Assembly: GCA_965153455.1 (NCBI GenBank)
Contig: OZ234499.1
Location: forward strand, 4,447,577 to 4,511,576
DNA: 64,000 nt
Origin: Sphagnum compactum
Lineage: Eukaryota; Bryophyta; Sphagnopsida; Sphagnales
Reading direction: 5' to 3'
The translations under genes were made by a program, and so were the position numbers. Positions 12,247 through 29,699 of this stretch are shown here, piece by piece (position 1 is the first letter of the stretch; each line of letters starts with the position of its first letter). The notes below the pieces were generated by a model, which was given only the letters and a program-made list of their open reading frames with translations, was not told the origin of the DNA and ran no database searches.

Positions 12247-13787
12247 ATATTACAACTGTCACTGAATGAGAAAGCATTTATATGCATTCCATTTTAGTCG
12301 CACAAGATTACTCGAAGCATTAGGGCAGTTTTGCACTGGACCACTCTGACATCTCACCCTACAGATTTAGGGTGTGATGTCAACGTTGGCCCACATTCAT
12401 CCTCCAAAGGTTCTTGGTATCAAGAATTGGTGCCCAATCTGTATATGCAGGCTATCGAATTTGATATAACCCATGTCGAGTTTTATCAATATTAGTTGGT
12501 CAACTCTCCTACTTGCCATTGTGTCTGGAGCTATGATAGATCAAAATCTGGGTCAAAACACAATTCCTCCATAATTGCATTTTGGAGTTGCAAGAGTGAA
12601 CTCCAAACTGTATATAAACTAGGATGAATTCTTTTTGGTGGATAAGTGAATCTGTGAATCCAAAAATTCAATCGCAATTTCCCACTGTGGAAAAATTCCA
12701 GGAGATCTTTGGACAGCAAACTATCCATTCAAAACTCTCTTAATCGAATAACTTAAGAAATTCTTTGTCACTGGTAGTGAGCCCTGTGACAGTAGTATAT
12801 TCTGTTGCTCTGTTCTTCAATCTATATGTGTACTATATTCTTCATAAATTGGTCTTACATGCAAATAAACAAAGTATTTGTGAGAGCAACCATGAAATCA
12901 AAGCTGAAGTTTTGAGTATTGAAGCTCTAGATTCTCTTGCAATTTTCGTGCTAGTTTTAACTGTGAGAGACCACAGTATGGGATGAATGCCAGTTTATCA
13001 GTTTTTTGTCTGCCACTGCTACTTCAATTTGTCTTAGTTTTTTACTCCATTGGAAAGACTTCAACTTCTGTTCTAAGAGCATCAAAAGACATGCTTCCAT
13101 TTACAAGATGATGGTGTGACTTCAACATTCAATCATGAGACAGAAGGTGGATGGTCAGTGCAAAAAAATCCAATCGGCCCATATTTTGTTAACTTGCAAA
13201 AGCAGAAGCACAGTATTATTAACAGAATGCATGCTTCAACTGAGCTCCAAAATCTATGCTGTTAATCAGAGTTATGAAAGTTGTCCTCCAAAATCCCACC
13301 TACCTTTGCTGCAGCTTCCTTCTTTGCACCCTTCCGCACCCAAAGTGAAATATTACTACCTGGAAAGACAATTAGAATATTAGAAACTAGAATGTGAAGC
13401 TTCCTGGTAGCATTGAGCAAGGTACTGGAAGCATCACATTCCAGATGGTTCTCTTCCAGTACCTGGCTCAATGGTACACCACTGAGTTCACATATTCAGA
13501 CTCAAGTATCCATTTTTCCACAAACCTACCTTCAGAAACAGAAAACTTCAAAGCCCCATTCAAGAAGAGATGGCTCTCTTCCATTTTCTATTAACATACA
13601 TCCATGAGCTCTAACCACTTCCTAGAAAAGAAAGAAAGCCATAAAAACTTGGACCACATACAATCTACGAGATATAGCAGAGAAGAATCTATGACAACAG
13701 TTTGGGGGTAATTGTTGCGCCAGTTCTTGCGAAACTGACACAAATACAATAAGAATCAAACTAGAACCTTCCTCATGAATGCCAGTG

Positions 13788-13830
13788 AGTAGATGCTATG
13801 ACTCCCCACTGACTACATCAGCTCCCAGAA
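13788..13830. repeat. Copy of local repeat X
   Basis: The core GATGCTATGACTCCCCACTG continues with ACTACATCAGCTCCCAGA. It matches the cores at 14462-14500 and 44190-44230, with further similarity upstream (a 'tcagaca/ctgacaca' motif 40-60 bp before). Function unknown. Confidence 0.55.
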
Positions 13831-14216
13831 GACCAAACATATAAAACATTGGTTGAAAGCTCAAATGTTATAGACTAAACCCATAAAGAATTACCTCTGA
13901 TGGGTATCAAGAAATCTCCATAGGTTTAAAGGTAACCAGAACCAGGCCAAAAAAAATTTCCTTCTAAGTAGAAGAAACATACCCAGCTGGGTCCAAACAA
14001 CAAGGAAGAAGAAAAATATGAAAGCTAACCTCTAGATTAAAATGTTCTATAAAACTAGCAGTATGAACAGCAGTGCCAGCCTCTCACTTGCTAGGGACCA
14101 TGAACAGTCTCATACAATGGCGACATTTCTACTGTGCTACCAAACCCCCTGACTTCATCAACTTCCAGCATTGGGTATCCATAACCATTAACATGAATAC
14201 TGCATTTCAGTTGTTA

Positions 14217-14350
14217 GTCTGGAAAGAATGGGAAGAGTAAGCAACCACACTGATTAGCATCCCACACCACAGAAGGGAAAACAAAAAAGTGAATAACAAA
14301 AGACAAAGGAGGAGGCACATGAGAAAGAATAGATAATAGCAGACAAATAT
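14217..14350. repeat. Copy of local repeat Y
   Basis: It aligns over about 130 bp with 14635-14765: a tctggaa start, a GGAAGA-GT/CT-AGC block, ATTAGCATCCCACAC against GTTAGCACCCCACAC, then AAGGGAAAACA and GGCACATGAG, then ATAGCA-ACAAA. The two copies are about 420 bp apart in direct orientation, which indicates local duplication. Confidence 0.65.
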
Positions 14351-14461
14351 ATCTATGCAATGGCCAAGAAATCTCCACATCAACAATCTGAAGGCTACAT
14401 GACAAATATGAGTGCTGTTGTAACCAAAGTGTCAGACAATACCCTTCAGTGCAAATAGCAG

Positions 14462-14500
14462 TGATGAGTTGCTATGACTACCCACTGGTGTCATCAGCAC
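14462..14500. repeat. Copy of local repeat X
   Basis: The core TGATGAGTTGCTATGACTA is shared exactly with the copy at 44190, some 30 kb away, and then diverges slightly (CCCACTGGTGTCATCAGC). Inverted TGATGA and TCATCA ends flank the core in this copy. Function unknown. Confidence 0.6.
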
Positions 14501-14634
14501 CGATTGATGGGTGTAGATAATCTGCCCAAAATGATGATGTTGGCTAGCACTCAAGAAACAGCTAATTAAAACTTGATATTAATGGGTTAATAAGCCAGTG
14601 GAACCACAAGCCTGTGTAGAGAGTTTCTGTTGCA

Positions 14635-14765
14635 AATCTGGAAGCACCAGGAAGACTCAGCCATGATGGTTAGCACCCCACACGAAGAAAAGGGGAAAAC
14701 ACAGGGAAACAACAAAAGAAAAGGAGAAGGCACATGAGGAAAATATAGAATATAGCAAACAAAAG
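14635..14765. repeat. Copy of local repeat Y
   Basis: It contains GGAAGACTCAGCCATGATG followed by an A/G-rich tail. It is the partner of the 14217 copy and resembles 7917-8080 and 44891-44960. Confidence 0.65.
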
Positions 14766-16362
14766 GGAGAAGATGAACAAATTCCATGTAGACTTAGAAA
14801 AAGCTATACAAAATCACTTAGAAAACACTGAATACTAAAATTCCAGAAAGACAATTTTCTGTATTAAGCAAACCTCTAGTCCTCTTTAAGAGATCTTTAG
14901 AGGGTACGCTCTTTCCTTCACAAGGACGATAAGACACACCATCTCAGAAACCAAGAAAAATTTAGAACTACAAAGTCTCAATAACCTCTAGAACTAACTA
15001 TTGATAGCAACCAGCTTAGCAGTAAAAGAGATACTGGAATGGATGAGAGGCACACAAATCATGTCAATACCTGCATACTAAAGATACCACCGGTTGAGTA
15101 CATCTATCAAAGATATCACACAAAAAACCTCTAGGACTTTGGTTAATGAAGAATGTAGAAGAGAGGCCATCAGAATTACAATCTGAACTCAAAAGATGTT
15201 TATATGCCACCACCAAAAGTACATACAACTATTGAAGTCTGGACAGTCTGGGACAGAAAAAAAGATCTCCACAAGGAAGCTACAAAGCACAACAGTGCAG
15301 GTGTTGGACTTCAAAATGCTTCAAAAAGTCAAACTTGTATGATCCCAATACATTGTCTATAAGAACAAAGACTATAGTAAGGAACAAATCAAAAACTCTT
15401 AACAAGAGATTAAGTCAGAAACAGAGAACTTGGAGAGATAATAAAAGAGGAAAAGGGCAAGAGAGGAAGGGGGATGCAAAAAACCTCTTTGCAATAGTGG
15501 AGGCATCCAATGCAATATTGAAGACAGCTGTAAACCCCATGGGCAGATGCAATATCTCATGACAGCCATCTGTACATCATACCTGCTTCCCATGTTGCTA
15601 TTGATTCCAAACCCTGAAGCAATCTCCACAAAGATCTGCAGGAAAACACAAACAACACCCTGTTGTCTCTCCTGCTCTTCCCACCTCTCCCAGGTTCAAA
15701 TCTTATGAATGAGAACCATTTCAAACAAAATTCAATTTTGAATCCTACATCTGGCCCAAATCTGGCCTCCTGTTTCAATTTCAGATATAACAGTCTTAGG
15801 GTTCAGGTTCCACTGCAAAACTGCTTCTCATCTAGCAGATTCATATCTGAAACTGTCACTTTCTATGCTGAGACTAGGTGAGAGCACACACACCTGAGAC
15901 AAGGAAATAAACCAAAAAGTAAAATGAAAAGAATTGAGAACTATAGGGTCAGATGCCTGAGATCAACCATGAAGACAAGGGAGGATTCAATGAAGGGGTT
16001 TAGGTCACTGATCTACTTCAATGAGAGAGTTCTGCTTGTAACTGGGCATCAGAAGAATTAGATGATCAACAACAGAAACAATTACACGCAATATCACACA
16101 GGTTCCTTCTCCATGACACAGCAACAGTTCCACTGTGGCTGGTCAGTAGTGGGACCTGGTTTAACCCTAGTCTAGGGAGAGAATAGACATGCCAAATTGC
16201 AATGCCAAAGAGAGGACAAACACACTAAGTTACGGAAAGTTGTTTCCTTCCACAATATCCATTCTTTGGAGAAGAACTGTGTGAATAAATTTTCTATACA
16301 AAAGGCGACAGTTGAACCCCAAGAACAAGGCAAAGGCAATGAAATGACAGCCAGAAAATCAT

Positions 16363-21024
<4,662 letters not shown>

Positions 21025-21360
21025 CGCTGCGGAAGCTCAGAAACGAAACTCTCGAAAACGGAAAGCGCACAAGAACGCAACACAAACGCAAACAAAAAAA
21101 CAACAAAAGAGCGAAAGCACGCACACTCACTCACTCACTCACTCAATCACTCACTACTCGTGTGCTCGCTCGCACGCTCGCGTAACCCTAATCCACTGTT
21201 GCGATTTTCACACTGAAAACGGGCAAAACGAAGACTTGGACTACGACTTTGAAGACGTCTTTAATAACTGCAACCGGCTATTTGTGGCCGGTGCACAAAA
21301 CTCGGATTTACGCTTCCTGATTGGTCGAACCCCATGAAACTGCTTCCTCATTGGCTACAC
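21025..21360 (-). promoter_or_regulatory. CDC48 5' UTR and core promoter region
   Basis: Read on the minus strand, two CCAAT pentamers lie about 300-330 bp upstream of the start codon (plus-strand ATTGG at 21320-21324 and 21350-21354). A TTAGGGTT telo-box-like motif sits at about 21184-21191, typical of plant housekeeping promoters. A CACT/ACTC microsatellite (about 21124-21155) probably lies in the 5' UTR. No clear TATA box was seen. Confidence 0.5.
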
Positions 21361-21616
21361 CATCCGAAAGTACTAGATCCCCCCCGCCCGGCACACCGTC
21401 TTCGTCCGAAGTTTCTTTCCTGCTTTTTCTTTTTGTGCCCTTTTCTTTTGTGTTTTATGCATTTTTTTCTCCTTCTCTTTTTTCTCTTTTTGCACTTTCT
21501 TTTCCTTTTCTCTCCCCCTCTCCCCACCCCCTCGCCCCCATTTTTTATTATTCCAAAGGTCAAAATGGACGGCACCGGCGTTGGTAGAGTAGAAATATAC
21601 GATATGTATAATACTT

Positions 21617-21878
21617 TACGTATACGTATGAGTACTCTACTTATATCTCATACCATAAATACGTATATTGAAGGATTTTCATACGTATATTTCATCCGAA
21701 GTTTCATCCTACATACGTATGGAATACACACATACCCTAGTGCATATCGTGTTGTGATAGGGTGTTTTTTTTTTTGGGTGTATCTATACGATGTTTAGAA
21801 TACTTACTTATAGCTAGTTTTTCGAAGACTAAGGTAGAAGCAAGTGCACGTCCTGAGGTTAGGGTACTTCTATACGTA
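21617..21878. promoter_or_regulatory. Cluster of six TACGTA palindromes
   Basis: Exact TACGTA hexamers start at 21617, 21623, 21660, 21682, 21714 and 21873, with AACGTA nearby at 21923. A given 6-mer is expected about once in several kilobases. TACGTA has an ACGT core of the sort bound by plant bZIP proteins (A-box). The cluster is about 0.6 kb upstream of the CDC48 start codon, but no regulatory role can be shown from sequence. Confidence 0.5.
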
Positions 21879-24800
21879 TCCGTAGGTTTTTGATGGATGT
21901 ACGCTTTTTCTTTAACCACCATAACGTATGTAGAAAAGAAATCTTGGGCACCTTTTGAATGATTTGTTTGGGTGGTAGGTGCTATGATGATGCTACAATA
22001 ATAAGTTTGCAATTGTTGACAAGATCCTTAAGTAGTTGGTGAACTTTTTTACATAATACTTTTTTTATTTTTTTATTTTTATTTTTTTGAAAAAAATGTT
22101 TTGTTTGTTCAATAATAAGAGAACTTGGAGGACTTTTTTTCTTTCTTTTTTTTTTTTTTTTTTTGTTGTTGTTGTGGGAGCCTAGTTTGTGGAATGGTTT
22201 TTTTTTTTTAAACTTAAAGGAGGAAAAAAAAAAAAAAAAACTTTCCTCCAAATCAAGTAAGACCAACAAAAGACAAAAAGCCACCCAACACGGAAGGTAC
22301 TAAGTTGAATTTCCCAGAAATGTCTATCGAAGTTGCTTGGAGCTTCTAGTGAATGCTTTTCTAATAGAACATAAATGAAGAACATGAAGGAAGTTTCTTG
22401 AAGTCTTTGGAAACTCTAATTATTGCCTTCAATTGGATCCACATCCCCCAAAGACTTGCTCCAATTTCCTTAGGGCCACTTTAGATAAGGGTCCCGGGAC
22501 CGAAAGCCTAGGGACCAATTTGAATTGAATTGAACCTTGAATTGGACCCTTCATCACATTTTTTGTTGAAAAAAAATTCTAAGGTACAATGAGTGTGTTT
22601 AAAAGGCTTGGGGTCTAATTCGAGGGCCCAATATCCAATTTTCGAGTTTCATTTTTTTCCTTGGAACACTGAGGTGTGATATTTTATTATCCACCCAATT
22701 TTTTCTAGCTTTTTTTTTTTTTTTTTCATTTTCATCTTTCAGTACAATCGTTGTTTTCCTTGGTATTCTCCTTTTTGAAATGGGAACCAATTTAAGGATT
22801 TCTGTAAATCCAAATCCCCTTCCATATGTGAAAATTAACATTTCAACCTTCCACTTTCTACCCCACCTTTTTTTTCACCTACATTTTGTGCATTTGGAAG
22901 TGTTGAAAATGCACTCCTAACAACCAGCTTGTGAGGATCCATAAAACCAACCATGTCAATTTTAGAATTGGCCAAAAATGAAGGATCTAGTGTGCGCCAA
23001 CAATGTCCTCAATCCATAACATGTCTTCCATTCTCATAAAATTTGAGCAACAAGGGCAAAAGAAAACAATGAAAAAGAACAAAAAAATGAACAACCTTGG
23101 ACCCCAGCTTACACTTTGGTTCTTTAAACCATGAAATCTCCTTGAAGCTCTTTTTATCGATCCAAACCAATTGGTTTTCCTTCCAAAATGATGCCATGTG
23201 GGCTCAATCACAATTTGATTTGTCTTGGTCCTACCCTCTCATCTAAAGACCTCCAAAATTAACATTTTCTAACAAAAAAATAAGTTTTACTAAAAAAGAT
23301 GAATGTGCCAATGCAAATGATGGTTCACTTTGACCACTTTCTACAACTTTTGGGGAAGTGTGTAAGTATTGTGTACAAGTTTTGGTGGGGTATATTTATG
23401 AGACCTTTTATGTAAACTATTGGTAAACATATTTTTGTTGTAGATCGATAAATTGCTTTTGCAGATTCAAAAGTTGTTATGGAATTTGCAAGTTGTAACC
23501 AAACAAATGTCATTGCAACAACTTCATGCCCCACTTCAACAACATAAAGTTCATTAAATGAGCTTGTTGAAAAGCTAAAAACATTTTAGCTTGTTGGAAA
23601 GTTTGTTGACAGTAACATGAGTTGCGAGTTCAAAAGTCTTTTACATTCCCAAGCCATTAAATGAAATTGAAGGTTTTTCATATATTCCAATTGCAACAAC
23701 TAATTACTTAAACCAAACGATGAATGAAAATGTGGTTGATTCCATAATTAATCTTGTTTCATTTTTGTTAGGTTGGAATGGAGTTTTTAACGGGAATGTA
23801 GTGGTGCATAAACATTTATTTGACAAGGTGATTACTGTAGTGATGTTGGGAAGTTGAGTTGGCTTGTGACTTTAAAGCAACATGTCAATAGATGCTTACC
23901 TTTTAAGTCTAACAACAAAGTCAAACTAAGCTAGACATTTTTGTTTGAAAGTGTTTCTAGGAAGCATTAAAAGTTTAAATGCCCATATTGAATAATAGTC
24001 AAAATTATATTTTCACCAAATAATGGGGTAGATTTGTGAAGGAGAAAAACAATTCTTGAATTTTACTTTGGTGCAAACAAGGTTGAAGTTCATTGAGTGC
24101 CTCTACAATGTTTTTATCATCTTGTAGAATAAAAGTTGGAGTTGTAGCCACAAGCACAAACACAAGAAATAAACAAAAAACAAATTTTATTTTCTTTTGC
24201 ATTATCCCAAACATTTTGGTGACAATAATACTTTGTGCATCATTGCCAGTTTGTGGGGTTCAACTAATGAGGTTGACATTTTCTTTGTGATGTAACTATT
24301 GCAATGGAATGTAACATTTACAATTTCATCCTTGACAACACCAAATTGTTGAAGGTGTGTTCAATGCATTGTCATGAGGATGTTATATATGGGTGTAATA
24401 TCAAAAAATCAGTCCTAGATTGGTATAACCTTGCAATACTCTTATGATATTTCCATTACTTACCCACTTAGGCTCTATGCTACTTCAATGCATGATGAGA
24501 ATGATGATCAACTAATCAATTGATGAAAAAAATGAATTGATTTCAATGTGGAAATTAAGTTCCAGTTTGAATGAAATTACATGTAAATTGAATTGAATTC
24601 AAATTCCTAAATTGATTTGAAATACATTGAATTGAATTTGAGTTCAATTGAATTCCAATTGCAAATTTAAATTCAATTCTAATTAACTAAATTCAATTCA
24701 ACAATTGAATGAAAATTCAATTCAATTTAATTCCAATTAAATTGAAGAAAAATGTGAAACAAATTGGTGGAAAAGATATTGAAAATCTATTCTTGAATGT

Positions 24801-25593
24801 GGTGTTGCAAAAAAAAACCTTAAAAAAAGACAGAACTAAAAAAGTGTTTTTTCATGCCTTTTTATTTAAAAATGGGTTGAACATATTCCAATTTGGAACT
24901 ATCCAAGTGATGACTATGACTTGTGGAACCTAAAGTTGTCCTACTTAAACCAATTCTAATGAATCCCAGTCAGTGGAATATGGTGGTCCAACAATACCCC
25001 TATTTGATAATTCACATCCTTGGTACAAGGTTTTTGAATATCTAGGTTGAGATCAATATGGGGCAAAAATTATTTGATTATTTTGAAAATTACAATTTTG
25101 GGTATTTAAAATACTCAAAATTTTAAAAGAAAGGTTTTTGGGATTTTTTAAAATATGATTTTGGTTTTCTTTTAATTCAACATTTGGTTTCTCTCTAATA
25201 TATTTATCTCTTAACCAAAAAATAATTAGATATAACTATAGACTTTTAGTCTAAAAAACTTTACCATCTCATAAATCAAAGATAATGTTTTACCAATTTT
25301 AAAGTATTTTGAACATGCAAACAATTACATTACAAAAATTTGTCCAAAATTCTCATCATCAAATGTGTTAGCTCAATAAAATATTTGCAAAATACATCAA
25401 CGCAACAAAAGTCCCATCTTGACTTCTTTTGTGTTTTTCCAACTTCAATTACAAACAAGATATTTGGTTTAATACCTATAGAATACACCAACACAACAAA
25501 ACATTGTTCATTAGTTTGAGTGAATCTGAAACATAAGTTTGTTCTTCGTGTTTAGGAAAATTCATTTGGATTTTGGGAAAGACAAAAGAAAAT
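21879..25593. other. AT-rich intergenic DNA, no gene seen
   Basis: It contains long T runs (22150-22165, 22200-22210, 22710-22725) and facing A/T tracts at 22200-22240. Around 24530-24750 there is a stretch of repeated 'aattgaatt/attcaatt' words. No protein family or RNA gene was recognised. Confidence 0.55.
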
Positions 25594-25783
25594 CGATACA
25601 AAACACAAAGGAAAGGATAAATATTTAAATCATTAATTCATGTGTAATAGAAAGTACATCACCAATGTTTATATGTGGCAAAGGAAAGAGATCCCAAAAA
25701 GGTAGTGTATGTTGGGAATATGTCATTTTTTTACTTATCAATTATTGATCACTTTAAACCTGAGGGATTAATGTTTGGCAACA
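25594..25783 (-). repeat. 3' LTR of the copia relic
   Basis: It pairs with 30577-30772. Shared blocks include GATACAAAACACAAAGGAAAG, TCACTTTAAACCT and GGGATTAATGTTT. Read on the minus strand it begins TGTTGCC, and its far end should be CA but is mutated to CG. The polypurine tract lies immediately to its right on the plus map (25784-25792). Confidence 0.85.
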
Positions 25784-26689
25784 TTACCCCTTAAAACACA
25801 AGGTTTAATTTCTACCTATAAACTTTCTAATTATGTAGCTTGGTATTGGTCTTCTTGTTCTTCTTTTTGGAGGATTGTAATCATTGTTATATATGAAATT
25901 AACATTAGAACTTATTGAGATGAGTTGAATCCTCTATTACCATGTGAGAATAAATGGTATCTAATACATCACTAATTTTGCTTAAAATTTGTGAAATATT
26001 TTATCAACTTTCTACACTTTGAAATGTGTATATCTCATAAATGTCTTGATTGTGAATGAGTTGGGCCATTTTTCAAACTATCATTATGTATACCTTTAAA
26101 AAAAATTGATTGTGAATTTGCATAAGTATGAGCATGTATTGATGTCCCAACATGAAGAGCTTTAAAACAACTTATAAAAATATGTTTGAGTATCATAGTT
26201 CCTTGGCAAGTTTGGCACATGTCTACCAATTAATTAATTAATTTTGAAGATTCCATTTTTAAAATAAAATATTTCCAAATATTTCCCAAAAAATTCATTT
26301 TTTTCACAATTTTTTTTGAAGAAATTAGTTTATGAAAATGTCAACACTTCTAAAAATAGTATAATTTATGTTAAAGCGGCCAAGGTACCACAATAATTTT
26401 ATTTAATTATCTTGTTTCTTAACCCATGGTTTGTCATATAATGAAGATGTTTGAGATTAAGCATGATGACAAAATCTTGAAAGGTATAGTTTTTTATCAT
26501 ATTCATCTAGAGTTGTGTGAAACTATGTCATCATAACATGGGCAAAAACACTATAATTGTTGCCCACATTATTTGACTTGTCTTCCAATGTGTTTGAAAA
26601 AGCAATCTACCCAAGTAATTTCAAGCCAATATGGTGTTTGGCCAAACATAAACTTTTAATGAAAATATTTGCTACCATAAAGGATATAT

Positions 26690-26870
26690 TCAAGTTGAAT
26701 GGAATTTAATTCAATGTGTTCATGTACATAATGGTATTGAATATGAATATGCTTATTTTAGCTTATTCTAAGCATGAAACTTAAGATTTTTAGATAATGT
26801 GATAACACTTTTATTATCAACATAATTATAGTGGGTTCCTTTTGAAGATGTCCAATATCATTGAATAAAT
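26690..26870 (-). pseudogene. RNase H fragment of the copia element
   Basis: Minus-strand translation gives KEPTIIYVDNKSVITLSKN then LKFHA, which matches the copia RNase H segment EPTxIxVDNKSAIxLAKNPxFH. An in-frame stop follows where the next conserved Arg/Ser-Lys-His-Ile would be. Confidence 0.75.
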
Positions 26871-27399
26871 GGTGAAAGTTTGAACCAAAAAAATCCATTG
26901 AGTCTTGAATTGATGACAACATGCATGAGAGAACTTATTGTTCGATAATAAGACATATTTTTATAGCAGAACATTTTCATCAACATTTAGGCAAAAATCT
27001 TTCATTAAGGCAAGGCCAATATTGAAAGGGGTAGATTTAGTGTTAGAATATTGTATGTTGTATTTTTGTACCACTTGTTGAAGATATTTAGATTAAAATA
27101 TTGTTTAAAAACCTTCTTGTTTATTGGCCTTGCCTACCAAGGCAAGGATATTGTGTTTAGATTCATTATAGAGTATAGTAGCTTAAGGGATATCGGCCCC
27201 TAATTAATAGGTCCATTTTTATATGAGGATTTTTGAAAGATGATATTTTAGATTGTGTTGTGTTGAAACTTGAGATTAGTTATAAAGTTATGACATCTTG
27301 ACAGATTTTGGTTTCTTGTGGAGATTTTTTTTAAGATTATATTATTTTCATGGTGAAATATTTGAATTCCCATAATTCTTCTTGTAGCTTTAAAGAATG

Positions 27400-27600
27400 T
27401 TGAGTTGCCAATGCAAGTATAGCTCTTATTGAATTAAGCTCAGCCATTAAAGAAAAAGTCCCCCTATGGTCAATTCCTTCAATTTGTGAATAACATTTGG
27501 CGACTAAATGAACTTTGTTTTTATCAATTGATCCATCAAAATTGGTCTTGATCTTAAAGATCCACCAACTTCCTATTGTTTGTTTGATAGGAAATAATGA
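27400..27600 (-). pseudogene. Reverse transcriptase fragment of the copia element
   Basis: Minus-strand translation gives GSWWIFKIKTNFDGSIDKNK, then HLVAKCYSQIEGIDHRGTFS and LNSIRAILALAT. These are the W-V-F-KxKxxxDGSIxxxKARLVAKG and TIRxLLALA blocks of copia RT, with several conserved residues replaced (for example Gly to Cys after VAK). Confidence 0.85.
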
Positions 27601-28925
27601 TATATACTTCCAAGTTTTATTTTTTCTTAGTGATGGCGATTTCCCCTAATGATGCATATTTTATAATCAATGTTTAGTGAAATGAAGTGGGTTCCAATGA
27701 CATTGGCGTTTGAGTAATCAATGTTTTGTGATGAATACTGGGATGTTCTAACAAATGTCATCCCAACATAAATTCAATTAATCTATTGGGTTTTATATTT
27801 ACCCTTAAGATCTGTTTTAAGATTTTTGATTGAAGATACCCATTTGTGAGTATAATTACTTATTAGTGTAGCTTGTGTTGTTGGCCCAAGTGTGAACACA
27901 TTGAGGGCTCAACCAATTTTTCCTTAGAAACCCAATTTTTACAATTTGTTTGAATTTCTAGCAACAAAATCAAACATCAATATCTTTCACGCCTTAGTTT
28001 TGAAAATTGTGAAATCAAATCTATTAAATCAGACTCACCAAAGGCTTTCCAAGAACACAAAAAAGCCCCCAAATCCTAGTATATTTTTCAATTTCAATTT
28101 TATTTAATTTTTATTGAAAAAATGATTCAATAATCAATAGTTTCCACATTATAGCTCCAAACAATTTCAAACCAAGTCGATGCACCCCTACTCATCAAGA
28201 GCTTTCCAAAGATATTAAAAGCGCAACATGAAATGTTGTGGTTTGGGAGATTTCAACATGACAAACAAAACAAAACAAACTACCTTGTTTCATAAATAGA
28301 TGTGTCAAAAGATGATTGAGAAATGTATTTGGATCAATATTCAAAGCATCCACCTATGATGTTGATGGAATTAGCGCCAAGGTTTTGGTTGATATTCTCA
28401 AGTTGAGTGTTCAAAATATTTTGTTGGGATATTGGGCCTCGAGTGTTGCTCCTTACATAATGAATATTTGAAATTTGTCTGAAAAACTTGGGATCCAATA
28501 GTAAGTATGCATGTCAAACACTTCAAATTTTATTCAATTTAGATGTAAACATCTTTGCCTTGTATTAATTTAATAAAAAAATCTCTTGAAATAATTGTTC
28601 TTTTGTTAGATTTACTCATAAGTCTATACCTTTTTGTTTCATTATTATAGCCAAGAAAAATACACTTAATTGTATGTGGGTTTTATTTTTTTTTCGACCT
28701 TTAGGAATGAAAACAAAGGTCTAACAACCAAAAACATGTAAATTTGAAAAGTTGGGTTTAATGTCCATTCCATAATTGATAAGGAGTTTTATTCGATAAA
28801 ACAACATTTGTCAAATTTTGAGTTTGTAAGTATGTTGTCACATGTAAATGTTTTGCCCCAAAATATTTTTGATAATTAGTAGTCACTCAATGAAGTTAAG
28901 ATTGCTTCCAAATTAATGTTCAATT

Positions 28926-29159
28926 TCATCTTTTTGCCACCCCATTTTGTTGTGGGGTGTGAAAAATTATGAATTGTATTTGTATGTTAGTTTCTTGGTA
29001 AAATTTTGTGAATTCATTTGATTTGTGCTTGCCTCTATTGTTCATTCTGAAGACCTTGATTTCATTATTAGTTTGATTTTCAACTAATTGTTTGGATTTT
29101 GCAAGGGTCTTAGACTTATGACAAAACATTAGTAGCACCTTCTTTTCAAAAGGTTTCAT
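28926..29159 (-). pseudogene. Integrase core fragment of the copia element
   Basis: A 77-codon open stretch holds FRMNNRGKHKSNEFTKF followed by IIFHTPQQNGVAKR. The expected FRTDNGGEY is altered: the Asp of the catalytic triad region is Asn and the Gly-Glu is degraded. The TPQQNGVAER signature is recognisable. Confidence 0.85.
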
Positions 29160-29385
29160 AATGTTGTTTTCCTTTTAAACATATAATATAGACAATTGGT
29201 GCATTCATGCATGATTAATAAGCCCTAGGGTGCTTCTGCCATAAGTTTCTCTTATACAAGTGAATTGTTGATGGTATGGTAATAACATTTCAACATGATT
29301 TTGTGATGTGGCACGAAGTTCATAAAACTCTTCTTTTGTTGGTGATATTAAAACATGCCTTCTAGACTTGATTTCACCTCCAACT

Positions 29386-29640
29386 TCATCTAATATCTTT
29401 TACAAATAAAAGTTTTTTCATGAGACCATGAACATTAAGTACATATAGTATGGTCTTATCTTGACCATTGAATAAAATAATGGATACATCTCCTTGTCTT
29501 TCAATGCAATGTGAAGTATCATCACCCGAATAAAGAAATGACCTTTTTACCAAAGTTTGTATGAACAAGTGTCAATACGCCATGCGGGGTCCTTCCCCTT
29601 GGTAATTAACATTATTGTAGCATATGATATGTTGTCTTCA
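29386..29640 (-). pseudogene. Protease / GAG-pre-integrase fragment of the copia element
   Basis: AWRIDTC followed by GDDTSHCIERQGDVSI and LNVHGLMKKLLFVKDIR recalls the copia VWxLDSGASxHM ... GDxxxxxIxGxGxV ... VLxVPGLxxNLLSVxQ pattern. The protease active site is lost (DTC for D-S/T-G) and there is a frame break. Confidence 0.75.
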
Positions 29641-29699
29641 ACAACTAAATTTCCTTGTCTTGGATTAACCTTTTCATCAATACTTCATTTGTATGACAC

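Larger units (their letters stand above)
12247..16362. other. Spacer between convergent CTF7 and CDC48, with repeats
   Basis: No protein-coding gene was recognised; the frames here are short and family-less. The first few hundred bases are presumably the CTF7 3' UTR and those next to 16362 the CDC48 3' UTR. The middle (13.7-14.8 kb) holds local repeats X and Y, listed separately. Composition is less AT-rich than the distal intergenic DNA. Confidence 0.5.
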
